Source: Neorhizobium sp. JUb45
GTDB taxonomy: Bacteria > Pseudomonadota > Alphaproteobacteria > Rhizobiales > Rhizobiaceae
DNA: 64,000 nt
Assembly (NCBI RefSeq): GCF_004343585.1
Contig: NZ_SLYW01000002.1
Location: 930,001 to 994,000, forward strand
Direction: 5' to 3'
A program made the position numbers and the translations under genes. Numbering within the stretch: the first letter of the stretch is position 1; every line of letters starts with the position of its first letter. The notes under the pieces are model-generated. The model had not been told where the DNA came from. It worked only from the letters and a program-made list of their open reading frames with translations, and ran no database searches. Below are positions 1 through 8,452 of the stretch, in pieces.

Positions 1-1095
1 GACGGCAGCGCTTTCGACATAACCCTCGCAGCCGGTGATCTGACCGGCGAAACGCAGGCCCTTGCGGCTTTTCAGCGTCAGCGAATTGTCGAGCAGAACC
101 GGCGACTGGATGTAGGTATTGCGATGCAGGCCGCCGAGACGGGCGAATTCCGCGTTTTCGAGGCCGGGAATCAGGCGAATGATCTCCGCCTGTGCGCCGT
201 ATTTCAGCTTCGTCTGGAAGCCGACCATGTTGTAGAGCGTGCCCAGCGCATTATCCTGCCGCAACTGCACGACAGCATAGGCCTTGACGGTCGGGTTATG
301 CGCATTGGTCAGTCCCATTGGCTTCATCGGGCCGTGACGCAGGGTTTCCCGGCCACGTTCCGCCATCACCTCGATCGGCAGGCAGCCGTCGAAATAGGGC
401 GTGCCTTCCCATTCCTTGAAGCCGACCGTGTCGCCGGCAATCAGGGCATCGATGAAGGCGTCATACTGATCCTTGTCGAGCGGGCAGTTGATATAATCCT
501 TGCCCGTGCCGCCGGGCCCGACCTTGTCGTAACGCGACTGGTACCAGCAGACATCCATGTTGATCGAATCGCGATGGATGATCGGCGCGATGGCGTCGAA
601 AAAGGCGAGCGCATCCTTGCCGGTCTCGCTCTGGATGGAGGCCGCCAGATCCGGCGAGGTGAGCGGGCCGGTCGCGACGACGGCGAGATCCCAGTCTTGC
701 GGGGGCAGGCCAGTCACTTCCTCGCGCACCACCGTAATCAGCGGATGTTCGTGGATTGCGGCCGTGACGGCATCGGAAAACCCGTCACGATCGACGGCGA
801 GTGCGCCACCGGCCGGAACCTGGTTCTTGTCGGCGCAGGACATGATCAGCGAACCGGCAAGCCGCATTTCCGCATGGATGACTCCGACGGCATTGGCGGT
901 CGCGTCATCGGAGCGGAAGGAATTGGAGCAGACCAGTTCGGCCAGGCCATCGGTCTTGTGGGCATCGGTGCCGCGGGTGCCGCGCATCTCGTGCAGGATG
1001 ACGGGGACGCCGGCGCTGGCGATCTGCCAGGCGGCTTCGGAACCGGCAAGGCCGCCACCGATAACGTGAATGGGAGAGGGGAGCGTGTTTGTCAT
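1..1095 (-). CDS. trmFO: tRNA uracil-5-methyltransferase TrmFO (3' end outside window)
   Basis: TrmFO is a folate/FAD-dependent enzyme that makes 5-methyluridine at position 54 of tRNA. The N-terminus carries the FAD-binding Rossmann motif [11 protein letters not shown] at about residues 13-23, followed by the family stretch [11 protein letters not shown]. Near the window edge it reads [16 protein letters not shown], a strongly conserved TrmFO signature. About 365 codons are visible of an expected 450-480, so the C-terminus lies beyond base 1. The ATG at 1093-1095 opens directly into the dinucleotide-binding fold. It is transcribed leftwards with nothing else on its strand until the DUF1127 gene 180 bases upstream. 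Confidence 0.95.
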   Translation of the reverse strand, partial: MTNTLPSPIHVIGGGLAGSEAAWQIASAGVPVILHEMRGTRGTDAHKTDGLAELVCSNSFRSDDATANAVGVIHAEMRLAGSLIMSCADKNQVPAGGALAVDRDGFSDAVTAAIHEHPLITVVREEVTGLPPQDWDLAVVATGPLTSPDLAASIQSETGKDALAFFDAIAPIIHRDSINMDVCWYQSRYDKVGPGGTGKDYINCPLDKDQYDAFIDALIAGDTVGFKEWEGTPYFDGCLPIEVMAERGRETLRHGPMKPMGLTNAHNPTVKAYAVVQLRQDNALGTLYNMVGFQTKLKYGAQAEIIRLIPGLENAEFARLGGLHRNTYIQSPVLLDNSLTLKSRKGLRFAGQITGCEGYVESAAV

Positions 1096-1271
1096 GGCGC
1101 GCTCATTATCATGTGCGCATTCGCCATCCAACTGGAAAGCTTTTCCCAAAGGGATCAGGTGATGAAGAAAAGCATGTGCCAGACATGCGAACGGCGCCTC
1201 GTGGGCGCCGTCGAAGGGATATCGGTCAATCGACATCCCCATGAACGCGGCCTCATGCCGCGAGGATATGC

Positions 1272-1415
1272 TTAGCGGTAGGAACGGGCAGCAACGTTAC
1301 GGATGTCGTAGCGCGTCAGGCCGATGTCGGTCAGGGCCTGGTTCGACAGGTTGCCGAGCTCGTTCATGGTGCGGCGGTAGCTGATCCAGTTCTTGGCGAT
1401 GCGGATCGGGTTCAT
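1272..1415 (-). CDS. DUF1127 small protein (first of two)
   Basis: A 47-residue basic protein. The family consists of an N-terminal helix (here [16 protein letters not shown]) followed by a short arginine-rich C-terminus ([15 protein letters not shown]). Small DUF1127 proteins in Agrobacterium and Rhodobacter have been linked to phosphate metabolism and RNA turnover; that is family knowledge, not shown here. The ATG at 1413-1415 was chosen because GAGGAAAACC lies just upstream and because the family starts this way. A longer in-frame extension exists but looks non-coding. A paralogue sits 257 bases upstream on the same strand. Confidence 0.85.
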   Translation of the reverse strand: MNPIRIAKNWISYRRTMNELGNLSNQALTDIGLTRYDIRNVAARSYR

Positions 1416-1607
1416 GGTTTTCCTCGAGTGATCTGGTGCCGAACGCGTTGTTGCTTCAGCGGATGAGGGTCTTATACAGCCAGATAACAAGAGAACGCAG
1501 TGCAAAAAATCGGCGACTGCCATGCAAATGTGCAGCACGTTGAACAAAAAAAGCGCTTTGATGCTTTCTCGTGCAGGGCAGGGCGGAATTGTGGCAAGAA
1601 CAAAGCA

Positions 1608-1636
1608 CAAAAAAAGCGCCCGGCGAGGGGCGCTCT
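1608..1636 (-). terminator. Intrinsic terminator after the second DUF1127 gene
   Basis: On the minus strand a perfect 7-bp stem, AGCGCCC with GGGCGCT, is followed by a run of Ts. It lies 37 bases past the stop of the 1673-1819 gene and separates the two DUF1127 genes into independent transcripts. Confidence 0.8.
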
Positions 1637-1672
1637 TTTGATGTCCGTCAAAGCCCTCGCGGGCTTGAGGAA

Positions 1673-1819
1673 TTAGTTGCCGACGGCAGTGCGTGCAACG
1701 CGACGGATGTCGCCACGGCCGATGCCGAGGTCGTGCAGTTCGCGGTCCGACATGCGGCCGAGTTCGGTAACGGTCTGACGGTACTTGCGCCAGTTGGTGA
1801 GCGAGCGAGCGATGTTCAT
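1673..1819 (-). CDS. DUF1127 small protein (second of two)
   Basis: A 48-residue protein with the DUF1127 pattern: an N-terminal helical part (SLTNWRKYRQTVTELGRMS) and a basic C-terminus (LHDLGIGRGDIRRVA). It is clearly paralogous to the gene at 1272-1415, the GIGRGDIR and GLTRYDIR segments aligning directly. The ATG at 1817-1819 is preceded by AAAGGAATTCGCC, a good ribosome site. It has its own terminator. Family members are thought to act through protein-protein or RNA contacts; no specific function can be given from sequence alone. Confidence 0.85.
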   Translation of the reverse strand: MNIARSLTNWRKYRQTVTELGRMSDRELHDLGIGRGDIRRVARTAVGN

Positions 1820-1930
1820 GGCGAATTCCTTTTTTGAGGCTTGCCGGTTCAGTTCTTGACCGGCGTCAATTTCATGAATTGGAATATAAATCGATTTAGG
1901 CGCGATAAAAGCGCGTTTCCCAGAGGTCAC

Positions 1931-2560
1931 CCATGCGTTTTGTGCAGGCCTGGTTAAATCGCATTAGGGAACTGTACAAAATAAAGGCAAATGCACCGTC
2001 GCGCGGCGACTGATGCTGCAATCCGGCTGAATTTGCGCAATGAGAAACGCCCACCGGGGGAGGAGATCCGGTGGGCGTTGGAGGAAACGACCAGCGACCG
2101 GGAGGAGGAGGGGCGCTAGTCTATCGAGGCGGCGCTTAGGAGGAGATGCGCAACCCCGAATTCTGTTTCGCAAGCTTTTGCTTGAGGGTGATTTGGCACT
2201 GCTGCCCGGCCGCCTGCCGCTGCAGACGATATGTATTGCCTGCATGGCTGAGTTATAGACGATACCTGCTGCATGTGCAGTGCAAACTCGGAACGCATGG
2301 TCTGCAGCTTTTGCATGGCTTTTTGGTAAATGCCGCAAAAACCCGCAGAGCTGTCGTGAATGCCGTGATGCAGGGCTGTTGCCTTATGTTCTCAGGGCGA
2401 GATGCGCCGATTGGGCTTACTTGTTATGCTAGCCTTTAGTCCGCCGCCGTGCAGCCGTGCAAAACCTGTCATTTTTCCTTTGCGTGCTGAAAAACGGGTG
2501 ATATAGAGACGCGCGCTCCGGAAGGCCTCTGATCTGAGGATTTTCGTCGCGGTTCGGTGC
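1931..2560. other. Long intergenic region, no convincing protein gene
   Basis: About 740 bases separate the second DUF1127 gene from tRNA-Leu. No open frame here has both a ribosome site and a protein-like composition. The only supported element is the candidate small RNA at about 2042-2160. The part next to tRNA-Leu presumably holds its promoter; I could not define it. Confidence 0.5.
2042..2160 (-). ncRNA. Candidate alpha-r14-like trans-acting sRNA with three anti-Shine-Dalgarno loops
   Basis: On the minus strand three consecutive hairpins each expose a CTCCTCC-type loop. Hairpin 1 pairs 2148-2151 with 2132-2135. Hairpin 2 pairs 2114-2121 with 2089-2096, 8 bp including one G-U. Hairpin 3 is a perfect 11-bp stem, 2068-2078 with 2047-2057, followed by GTTTCTC and likely serves as the terminator. 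Each loop is complementary to a ribosome-binding site. This architecture matches the alphaproteobacterial alpha-r14 / NfeR1 family, described as Hfq-independent regulators of transporter and metabolic mRNAs. The ends are estimates. Confidence 0.65.
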
Positions 2561-2645
<85 letters not shown>

Positions 2646-2809
2646 GGACCGCAGAGCTGGCAGTTGGAGCCTAATCAGGGCCATAGAATTGCTGACGCTC
2701 TCCGGTTGCGTCCGAGATTGTATCTGAAGCCACGGCCGGCTGCGTTCCGGGACCGTGCGATCGAAACCACGGCCGTGTGCACACAGCTGTTTGATATGAA
2801 GGTTAGACA

Positions 2810-4288
2810 ATGCAGGTTACCGAAACCCTCTCCGAGGGCCTGAAGCGCGAACTCAAGGTCGTCATCCCGGCCAAGGACATGGAAGCGCAGCTGAACGTGC
2901 GCCTCGCAGACGCCAAGGATAAGGTCCGCATCAACGGCTTCCGTCCGGGCAAAGTGCCGGTTTCGCATCTCAAGAAGATGCACGGCAAGTCGATCATGGC
3001 TGAACTCGTCAACGAGATCGTTCGTGAGCGTCCGAGCCAGATCCTGTCGGATCGTGGTGAAAAGTCCGCAACCCAGCCGTCGGTCTCCATGACCGAGGAC
3101 GAAGCTGAAGCCGACAAGATCCTCAACGCCGAAATCGATTTCGAATTCACACTCGCTTACGAAGTCATCCCGGCGATCGAACTGAAGCCGACAAGCGGCA
3201 TCAAGGTCACCCGCGAAGTCGTCGAAGTTGCCGAAGACGAAGTCAACGAGCAGATCCTCAAGATCGCCGAAAGCGCTCGCTCGTACGAAACCAAGAAGGG
3301 CAAGGCCGCCGAAGGCGACCGTGTCACCATGAACTACCTCGGCAAGGTCGATGGCGAAGCCTTTGATGGCGGCGCCGCCGAAGATGCCGAACTGGTCATC
3401 GGTTCCAACCGCTTCATCCCGGGCTTCGAAGACCAGCTGGTCGGCGTCAAGGCTGGCGATGAGAAGGTCATCACCGTGACCTTCCCGACTGAATACCCGG
3501 CTGCAAACCTGGCCGGCAAGGAAGCCACCTTCGACATCACCGTCAAGGACGTTGCTGCTGCAGCCGAACTGGAAATCAACGATGACCTGGCTTCGAAGCT
3601 CGGTCTCGAATCGGCTGACAAGCTGAAGGAAATCGTTCGCGGTCAGATCGAAGGCCAGTACGGCAACGTGACCCGTCAGAAAGTCAAGCGTCAGATCCTT
3701 GACCAGCTCGACGAAATGTACAAGTTCGACGCGCCGCAGGGCCTGGTCGACGCCGAGTTCGAAAACATCTGGCGCCAGATCAACACCGACCTCGCACAGT
3801 CCGGCAAGACCTTTGCCGATGAAGACACGACCGAGGAAGAAGCCCGCGCCGAATACACCAAGCTGGCTGAACGCCGCGTTCGTCTCGGCCTGGTTCTCTC
3901 CGAAATCGGCGAAAAGGCCGGCGTCGAAGTAACCGAGGAAGAAATGCAGCGCGCGCTTTACGCCCAGCTGCAGCAGTTCCCGGGCCAGCAGAAGGAAATT
4001 CTTGATTTCTTCCGCAACACGCCGGGCGCCTCCGCTTCGCTGCGCGCTCCGATCTTCGAAGAGAAGGTCATCGACAAGCTGCTCTCCGAAGTTGACGTCA
4101 CCGACAAGACCGTCAGCAAGGAAGAGCTGATGGCCGACGACGAGGACGATGCTTCGGAAAAGCCCAAGAAGGCTGCTTCGAAGAAGAAGGCTGCTGCCAA
4201 GGCTGACGACGCTGCCGAAGGCGAAGACGCCGCTCCGAAGAAGAAGGCTGCTCCGAAGAAGAAGGCCGCTGAAGACAGCGCCGAATAA
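2810..4288 (+). CDS. tig: Trigger factor
   Basis: Ribosome-associated chaperone and peptidyl-prolyl isomerase, 492 residues. The ribosome-docking signature GFRPGKVP lies at about residues 43-50. The FKBP-type isomerase domain spans roughly 168-247, from [10 protein letters not shown] to [10 protein letters not shown] long helical substrate-binding C-domain follows. The last 45 or so residues form a Lys/Ala-rich tail with repeated KKKAA blocks, longer than the enterobacterial protein (432 residues). ATG at 2810 follows AAGGTTAGACA. A strong terminator sits directly downstream, so it is probably monocistronic. Confidence 0.97.
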   Translation: MQVTETLSEGLKRELKVVIPAKDMEAQLNVRLADAKDKVRINGFRPGKVPVSHLKKMHGKSIMAELVNEIVRERPSQILSDRGEKSATQPSVSMTEDEAEADKILNAEIDFEFTLAYEVIPAIELKPTSGIKVTREVVEVAEDEVNEQILKIAESARSYETKKGKAAEGDRVTMNYLGKVDGEAFDGGAAEDAELVIGSNRFIPGFEDQLVGVKAGDEKVITVTFPTEYPAANLAGKEATFDITVKDVAAAAELEINDDLASKLGLESADKLKEIVRGQIEGQYGNVTRQKVKRQILDQLDEMYKFDAPQGLVDAEFENIWRQINTDLAQSGKTFADEDTTEEEARAEYTKLAERRVRLGLVLSEIGEKAGVEVTEEEMQRALYAQLQQFPGQQKEILDFFRNTPGASASLRAPIFEEKVIDKLLSEVDVTDKTVSKEELMADDEDDASEKPKKAASKKKAAAKADDAAEGEDAAPKKKAAPKKKAAEDSAE

Positions 4289-4309
4289 TCCTTTTCGGAT
4301 AGACATCAT

Positions 4310-4343
4310 GAAGGCCGGGTTGGAAACAGCCCGGCCTTTTTCG
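4310..4343 (+). terminator. Terminator of tig
   Basis: GC-rich inverted repeat AAGGCCGGG...CCCGGCCTT followed by TTTTCG, 22 bases after the tig stop codon. Confidence 0.85.
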
Positions 4344-4419
4344 TGTTTTGGTGGTGGGTTGCATTGCCTGACCGCAGTTGCATTAATGTTGATGCATTTC
4401 GGGTTGAGGGGGCATTGCG

Positions 4420-4635
4420 GTGGATCTCATTCATAATGAACGTACGAAATATTTGGCGGCCTCTTTCGACCGGTTGTCCACCGCTTGTCTGGCCGTGGGT
4501 GTCGTTACTCAACTTCCCGCATTGATGGCCATGAATGTGGGGTGGTCCGCCATCATCGATATCGCCAGTTGGCTTGTTGGCGCTCTTGCATTACATTTTG
4601 CGGGCCGGATTGTTCTCGGAGGATTGAGGTCATGA
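4420..4635 (+). CDS. Small hydrophobic membrane protein A (unknown)
   Basis: A 71-residue protein I do not recognise. It starts at GTG 4420, preceded by GAGGGGG at 8 bases. After a hydrophilic start (MDLIHNERTKYLAASFD) there are two likely membrane segments, roughly residues 20-39 and 43-64, ending in a short basic tail. Its stop overlaps the start of the next small membrane gene in an ATGA arrangement, which implies translational coupling. A two-subunit inner-membrane assembly is an inference; a holin-like or accessory role cannot be told apart. Confidence 0.6.
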   Translation: MDLIHNERTKYLAASFDRLSTACLAVGVVTQLPALMAMNVGWSAIIDIASWLVGALALHFAGRIVLGGLRS

Positions 4636-4760
4636 CGTCCGCATACATATTTTTCTGGTACATTCTGCCGCCCCTAGTCGGCGCGCTCGGCCTGGCGATC
4701 GCCTTTTACTCCCGTTATGTGGAAAAAAAGACGCGCCCAAACCGCCACGCCGGTGAGTAG
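4632..4760 (+). CDS. Small membrane protein B, coupled to A (unknown)
   Basis: A 42-residue peptide: a hydrophobic N-terminal stretch (AYIFFWYILPPLVGALGLAI) predicted to cross the membrane once, then a positively charged tail (SRYVEKKTRPNRHAGE). The tail would face the cytoplasm by the positive-inside rule. Its ATG overlaps the stop of the preceding gene by ATGA, with TTGAGG as the ribosome site. No function is assigned. The coupling and paired topology argue that it is a real gene rather than a chance frame. Confidence 0.55.
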   Translation: MTSAYIFFWYILPPLVGALGLAIAFYSRYVEKKTRPNRHAGE

Positions 4761-4844
4761 AGAGCTTTCTTGCTGAATCCCTCGCGACTTTCTTCAGCAC
4801 CCATGACATAAGGCAGCCGATTTCCATTTTCCGAACCGGCAGCC

Positions 4845-6467
4845 ATGATCCGCATCGAAAACATCAGCAAGTCGAACAGCCACCGCATTCTTTTCATCGA
4901 GGCGACCGCTGCACTCAACCGCGGCGAAAAGATCGGTCTGGTCGGGCCCAACGGCGCCGGCAAGACGACGCTGTTCCGCATGATCACCGGCAGCGAAGAG
5001 CCGGATGAAGGCCAGGTGTCGGTCGATAAGGGCATCACCATCGGTTATTTCAACCAGGATGTCGGCGAGATGTCCGGCCGCAGCGCCGTGGCGGAAGTCA
5101 TGGAAGGGGCCGGCCCGGTCAGTATCGTGGCTGCGGAACTGCGCGAACTGGAAGCCGCCATGGTCGATCCCGACCGCATGGACGAGATGGATCAGATCAT
5201 CGAGCGTTACGGCGACGTGCAGGCCCGTTACGAGGAACTGGACGGGTATGGTCTGGAAGGCCGCGCCCGCGAAGTGCTGGATGGCCTGAGCTTTAGTCAG
5301 GAGATGATGGACGGCGATGTCGGCAAGCTTTCGGGCGGCTGGAAGATGCGCGTCGCGCTGGCCCGCATTCTGCTGATGCGCCCGGACGTGATGCTGCTCG
5401 ACGAACCTAGCAACCACCTGGACATCGAAAGCCTGATCTGGCTGGAAGCATTTCTCAAGGGATATGACGGTGCATTGCTGATGACCTCGCATGACCGCGA
5501 GTTCATGAACCGCATCGTTGGCAAGATTATCGAAATCGATGCCGGCTCGCTCAACTCCTATTCCGGCGATTACGGATTTTACGAGGAGCAGCGCGCTCTC
5601 AACGAAAAACATCAGCAGTCGCAGTTCGAGCGCCAGCAGGCGATGCTTGCCAAGGAAATCAAGTTTATCGAGCGTTTCAAGGCTCGCGCCAGCCACGCCT
5701 CGCAGGTGCAGAGCCGCGTGAAAAAACTCGACAAGATCGAGCGAGTCGAGCCGCCGAAGCGTCGCCAGACGGTGGCTTTCGAGTTCCAGCCGGCACCGCG
5801 TTCGGGCGAGGACGTGGTCAACCTCAAGGGTGTTCACAAGGCTTACGGCAGCCGCACGATCTATGAAGGTCTGGACTTCATGATCCGCCGCAAGGAACGC
5901 TGGTGCATCATGGGCATCAACGGTGCCGGAAAATCGACGCTGCTGAAGCTGATTGCCGGCTCAACCGAACCGGATCAGGGCTCGGTGGCGCTCGGCGCCA
6001 GCGTCAAGATGGGATATTTTGCCCAGCACGCAATGGACCTGCTGGATGGCGAGCAGACCGTGTTCGAATGGCTGGAAAGCGAGTTTCCGCGCGCCGGGCA
6101 GGGATCGCTCAGGGCGCTGGCGGGCTGTTTCGGTTTTTCCGGTGACGACATCGAAAAGAAGTGCCGCGTGCTTTCGGGTGGCGAAAAGGCCCGTCTGGTT
6201 ATGGCGGCGATGCTGTTCGATCCGCCGAACTTTCTGGTCCTCGACGAGCCGACCAACCACCTTGATCTCGATACCAAGGAAATGCTGATCAGGGCGCTGT
6301 CGGAATATGAAGGCACGATGCTGTTCGTCAGCCATGATCGCCATTTCCTCGGCGAACTATCTAACCGCGTGCTGGAACTGACGCCGGATGGCATTCACCA
6401 GTATGGCGGCGGTTATACGGAATATGTGGAGCGCACCGGTTACGAAGCTCCCGGCCTGCAGGCCTGA
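4845..6467 (+). CDS. ABC-F family ATPase
   Basis: A 540-residue soluble protein with two nucleotide-binding domains and no membrane segments, the ABC-F plan (EttA, Uup, YbiT type). Walker A motifs are GPNGAGKT at 34-41 and GINGAGKS at 357-364. ABC signatures are LSGGWKMR and LSGGEKAR, and Walker B regions read MLLDEPSNHLD and LVLDEPTNHLD. A charged helical linker lies between the domains, roughly 240-310, typical of proteins that act at the ribosomal E site during translation. Which ABC-F subtype this is cannot be settled by eye. A bidirectional terminator follows. Confidence 0.9.
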   Translation: MIRIENISKSNSHRILFIEATAALNRGEKIGLVGPNGAGKTTLFRMITGSEEPDEGQVSVDKGITIGYFNQDVGEMSGRSAVAEVMEGAGPVSIVAAELRELEAAMVDPDRMDEMDQIIERYGDVQARYEELDGYGLEGRAREVLDGLSFSQEMMDGDVGKLSGGWKMRVALARILLMRPDVMLLDEPSNHLDIESLIWLEAFLKGYDGALLMTSHDREFMNRIVGKIIEIDAGSLNSYSGDYGFYEEQRALNEKHQQSQFERQQAMLAKEIKFIERFKARASHASQVQSRVKKLDKIERVEPPKRRQTVAFEFQPAPRSGEDVVNLKGVHKAYGSRTIYEGLDFMIRRKERWCIMGINGAGKSTLLKLIAGSTEPDQGSVALGASVKMGYFAQHAMDLLDGEQTVFEWLESEFPRAGQGSLRALAGCFGFSGDDIEKKCRVLSGGEKARLVMAAMLFDPPNFLVLDEPTNHLDLDTKEMLIRALSEYEGTMLFVSHDRHFLGELSNRVLELTPDGIHQYGGGYTEYVERTGYEAPGLQA

Positions 6468-6489
6468 TTGGCGTCCATGGCGGATGAGG

Positions 6490-6518
6490 AAAAGGCGGCT
6501 GTCGAGGCCGCCTTTTGC
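6490..6518. terminator. Bidirectional terminator between the ABC-F gene and pepT
   Basis: A perfect 10-bp inverted repeat, AAAAGGCGGC with GCCGCCTTTT, separated by 7 bases. It gives a T-run in both directions between two convergent genes. Confidence 0.85.
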
Positions 6519-6537
6519 GTTTATTTTCCGGTCGCCC

Positions 6538-7773
6538 TCAGGCGCGCTCTTCCCAGATCTTTGCCAGTTCCACCAGCGTTGCGACGGCCTTGTCCATGTC
6601 CTGATGGCTGACCCATTCCAGCGGCGAGTGAAAAGCATGGCCGCCGGCAAAGATGTTAGGGCAGGGCAGGCCCATGGCGGTCAGGCGCGAGCCGTCGGTG
6701 CCGCCGCGAATGCTGCCGCGCACGGCCTTCATGCCGGCGCGTTCCACCGCTTCCAGCGCATAGTCCATGATCTGTGGATGTTCGCTGAGCACGTTTTTCA
6801 TGTTGCGGTACTGTTCGGTGACCTTGAATGTGTAGGTCGAGCCGGGGTAGGTCGCCATGACCTCCTTGACCATGCCTTCCAGCAATTCTTCCTTTTCGAT
6901 CAGGCCTGCATCGACGAAATCGCGGATGATGAAGTGGATTGATGCACCTTCCATGGCGCCGGACACGCCGGTCGGGTGGATAAAGCCCTGCTTGCCTTTG
7001 GTGCTCTCGGGCGCCATGTCACGCGGCAGTTTTGCGATGATGTCGCCGGCGATGCGGATGGCGTTTTCCATCTTGCCGAAGGCGAAACCGGGATGGATGG
7101 CGACGCCCTTGATGGCGATATCGACGCTGTCGGCGGAAAACGTCTCGTCCTCGATATGGCCGGGTGTTTCACCATCCACGGTATAACCGAAATCGGCACC
7201 CAGCTTGGCAAGGTCGACTTTTTCGACGCCTCGCGCAATTTCCTCGTCCGGCGTGAACAGAAGGCGGATGGCGCCGTGTTTGATATCCGGGTTGTTCATC
7301 AGTATTTCGGCGGCGGTGATGATTTCGGCCAGGCCCGCCTTGTCATCGGCGCCGAGCAGCGTCGTACCGTCCGAAGTGACGATCGTATTGCCAATGTTTT
7401 GGGCCAGTTCCGGGTTTTCGCTGGCCTTGATGATGCGGCTCTTGTCACCGGGAAGGACGATGTCGCCGCCCTGATAATTCGTGATGACCTGTGGCTTGAC
7501 GCCGGTGCCGGAAAAATCGGGTGCGGTGTCCATATGCGAGCAGAAGCAGATCACCGGCACATTGTTCTTGGTCGAGGTGGCCGGGATCGTCGCATAGACA
7601 TAACCATGCTCGTCGAGATGCGCATCGGTGATGCCGATTGCCTGCAATTCCTCCACCAGCAGTTTGCCGAGCGTCAGCTGTTTGGCGGTCGATGGCTGGG
7701 TGGGCGAAGAGGCGTCGGACTGGGTGTCGATAACGACGTAGCGGAGAAAACGGTCGAGGACGGTGTCGGTCAT
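6538..7773 (-). CDS. pepT: Peptidase T (tripeptide aminopeptidase)
   Basis: An M20-family zinc aminopeptidase that removes N-terminal residues from tripeptides in the cytoplasm. Metal-site motifs are visible: HMDTAPD, GADDKAG and the general-base region TPDEEIARG. The C-terminal part carries GSIRGGTDGSRL and a closing HSPLEWVS motif. The start at 7773 gives MTDTVLDRFLRY, matching the usual PepT N-terminus at 411 residues. In-frame ATGs at 7788, 7791 and 7806 would add 5-11 residues, and no ribosome site clearly decides between them. Confidence 0.93.
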   Translation of the reverse strand: MTDTVLDRFLRYVVIDTQSDASSPTQPSTAKQLTLGKLLVEELQAIGITDAHLDEHGYVYATIPATSTKNNVPVICFCSHMDTAPDFSGTGVKPQVITNYQGGDIVLPGDKSRIIKASENPELAQNIGNTIVTSDGTTLLGADDKAGLAEIITAAEILMNNPDIKHGAIRLLFTPDEEIARGVEKVDLAKLGADFGYTVDGETPGHIEDETFSADSVDIAIKGVAIHPGFAFGKMENAIRIAGDIIAKLPRDMAPESTKGKQGFIHPTGVSGAMEGASIHFIIRDFVDAGLIEKEELLEGMVKEVMATYPGSTYTFKVTEQYRNMKNVLSEHPQIMDYALEAVERAGMKAVRGSIRGGTDGSRLTAMGLPCPNIFAGGHAFHSPLEWVSHQDMDKAVATLVELAKIWEERA

Positions 7774-7896
7774 ATCGGGGGAATCCATCATTGCCTGTGA
7801 TGGCAAAGATATAGCGGCCGCGGGCGCGGTCGGGAATGCCCAGATATTGGCATAGTGCCGGTGATGGTTTGGCCTCTCACCGGCACCGGTGCCGTC

Positions 7897-8235
7897 TCAC
7901 TCGTGGATCGTGTAGGAACCCATCTTGCAGAGATCCTGCGTATCCTCGGTCGTGTCGAGGTTGGAATCCTCGGTAAACTCGAAACGCATGTCATACTTGC
8001 AGACGCTTCGGCCGTCGGCGATGGTGATTTTTATGCTCTGGCCGGGTTCCAGCACGTCCTGGCCAAACACGTCATCTTCCCAGTCATCGACACCACTTGG
8101 CGAAGTGTAAAAACGCTCCAGCGTCGAACTGGTGGCATTTTTCAGGGTGAAGACAAGGTCTTCTGCATGCGCATGACTGACCGACGCCGCGATGCCGACA
8201 ATAATCGCCGCGACGGAAACGAGTTTTTTAGTCAC
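7897..8235 (-). CDS. Exported small protein (unknown)
   Basis: A 112-residue protein with a clear Sec signal peptide: MTKKLVS, a hydrophobic core, and a cleavage site near HAHA-ED at about residue 24. The mature part is acidic and predicted beta-rich, with two cysteines (VCKYDMRFEF and DLCKMGS) that could form a disulphide in the periplasm. Start is GTG at 8235, with GGGAG upstream. I recognise similar hypothetical proteins in Rhizobiaceae, but no function can be stated. It lies upstream of pepT on the same strand, 123 bases away. Confidence 0.75.
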   Translation of the reverse strand: MTKKLVSVAAIIVGIAASVSHAHAEDLVFTLKNATSSTLERFYTSPSGVDDWEDDVFGQDVLEPGQSIKITIADGRSVCKYDMRFEFTEDSNLDTTEDTQDLCKMGSYTIHE

Positions 8236-8452
8236 TGGAGGTCTCCCGGGTCCGGAACTGGATTGATGATAAGTAACATAAGCGTGATTGCCCGCAATAT
8301 ATCTGTGAGCGAATGCTTAATAATTGCCGATTGCTGCGGTTGTGGTGCGACATCCGACCCTTGCGCGCCGCAGCACGAGTTCATACGTTTAGGGCCATAC
8401 ATATTGGCTGGCGCCGTATCAGGTGCCCGGCCCATTCATCGGGGTCAAAACC

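Noticed and set aside
1964..2338. 124-residue open frame over the sRNA region
   Set aside because: Arg- and Pro-rich with no ribosome site. The hairpin and CTCCTCC features explain the DNA better.
2675..4309. 544-residue open frame on the minus strand opposite tig
   Set aside because: It has no ribosome site and mirrors codon bias of the real gene; trigger factor on the plus strand is certain.
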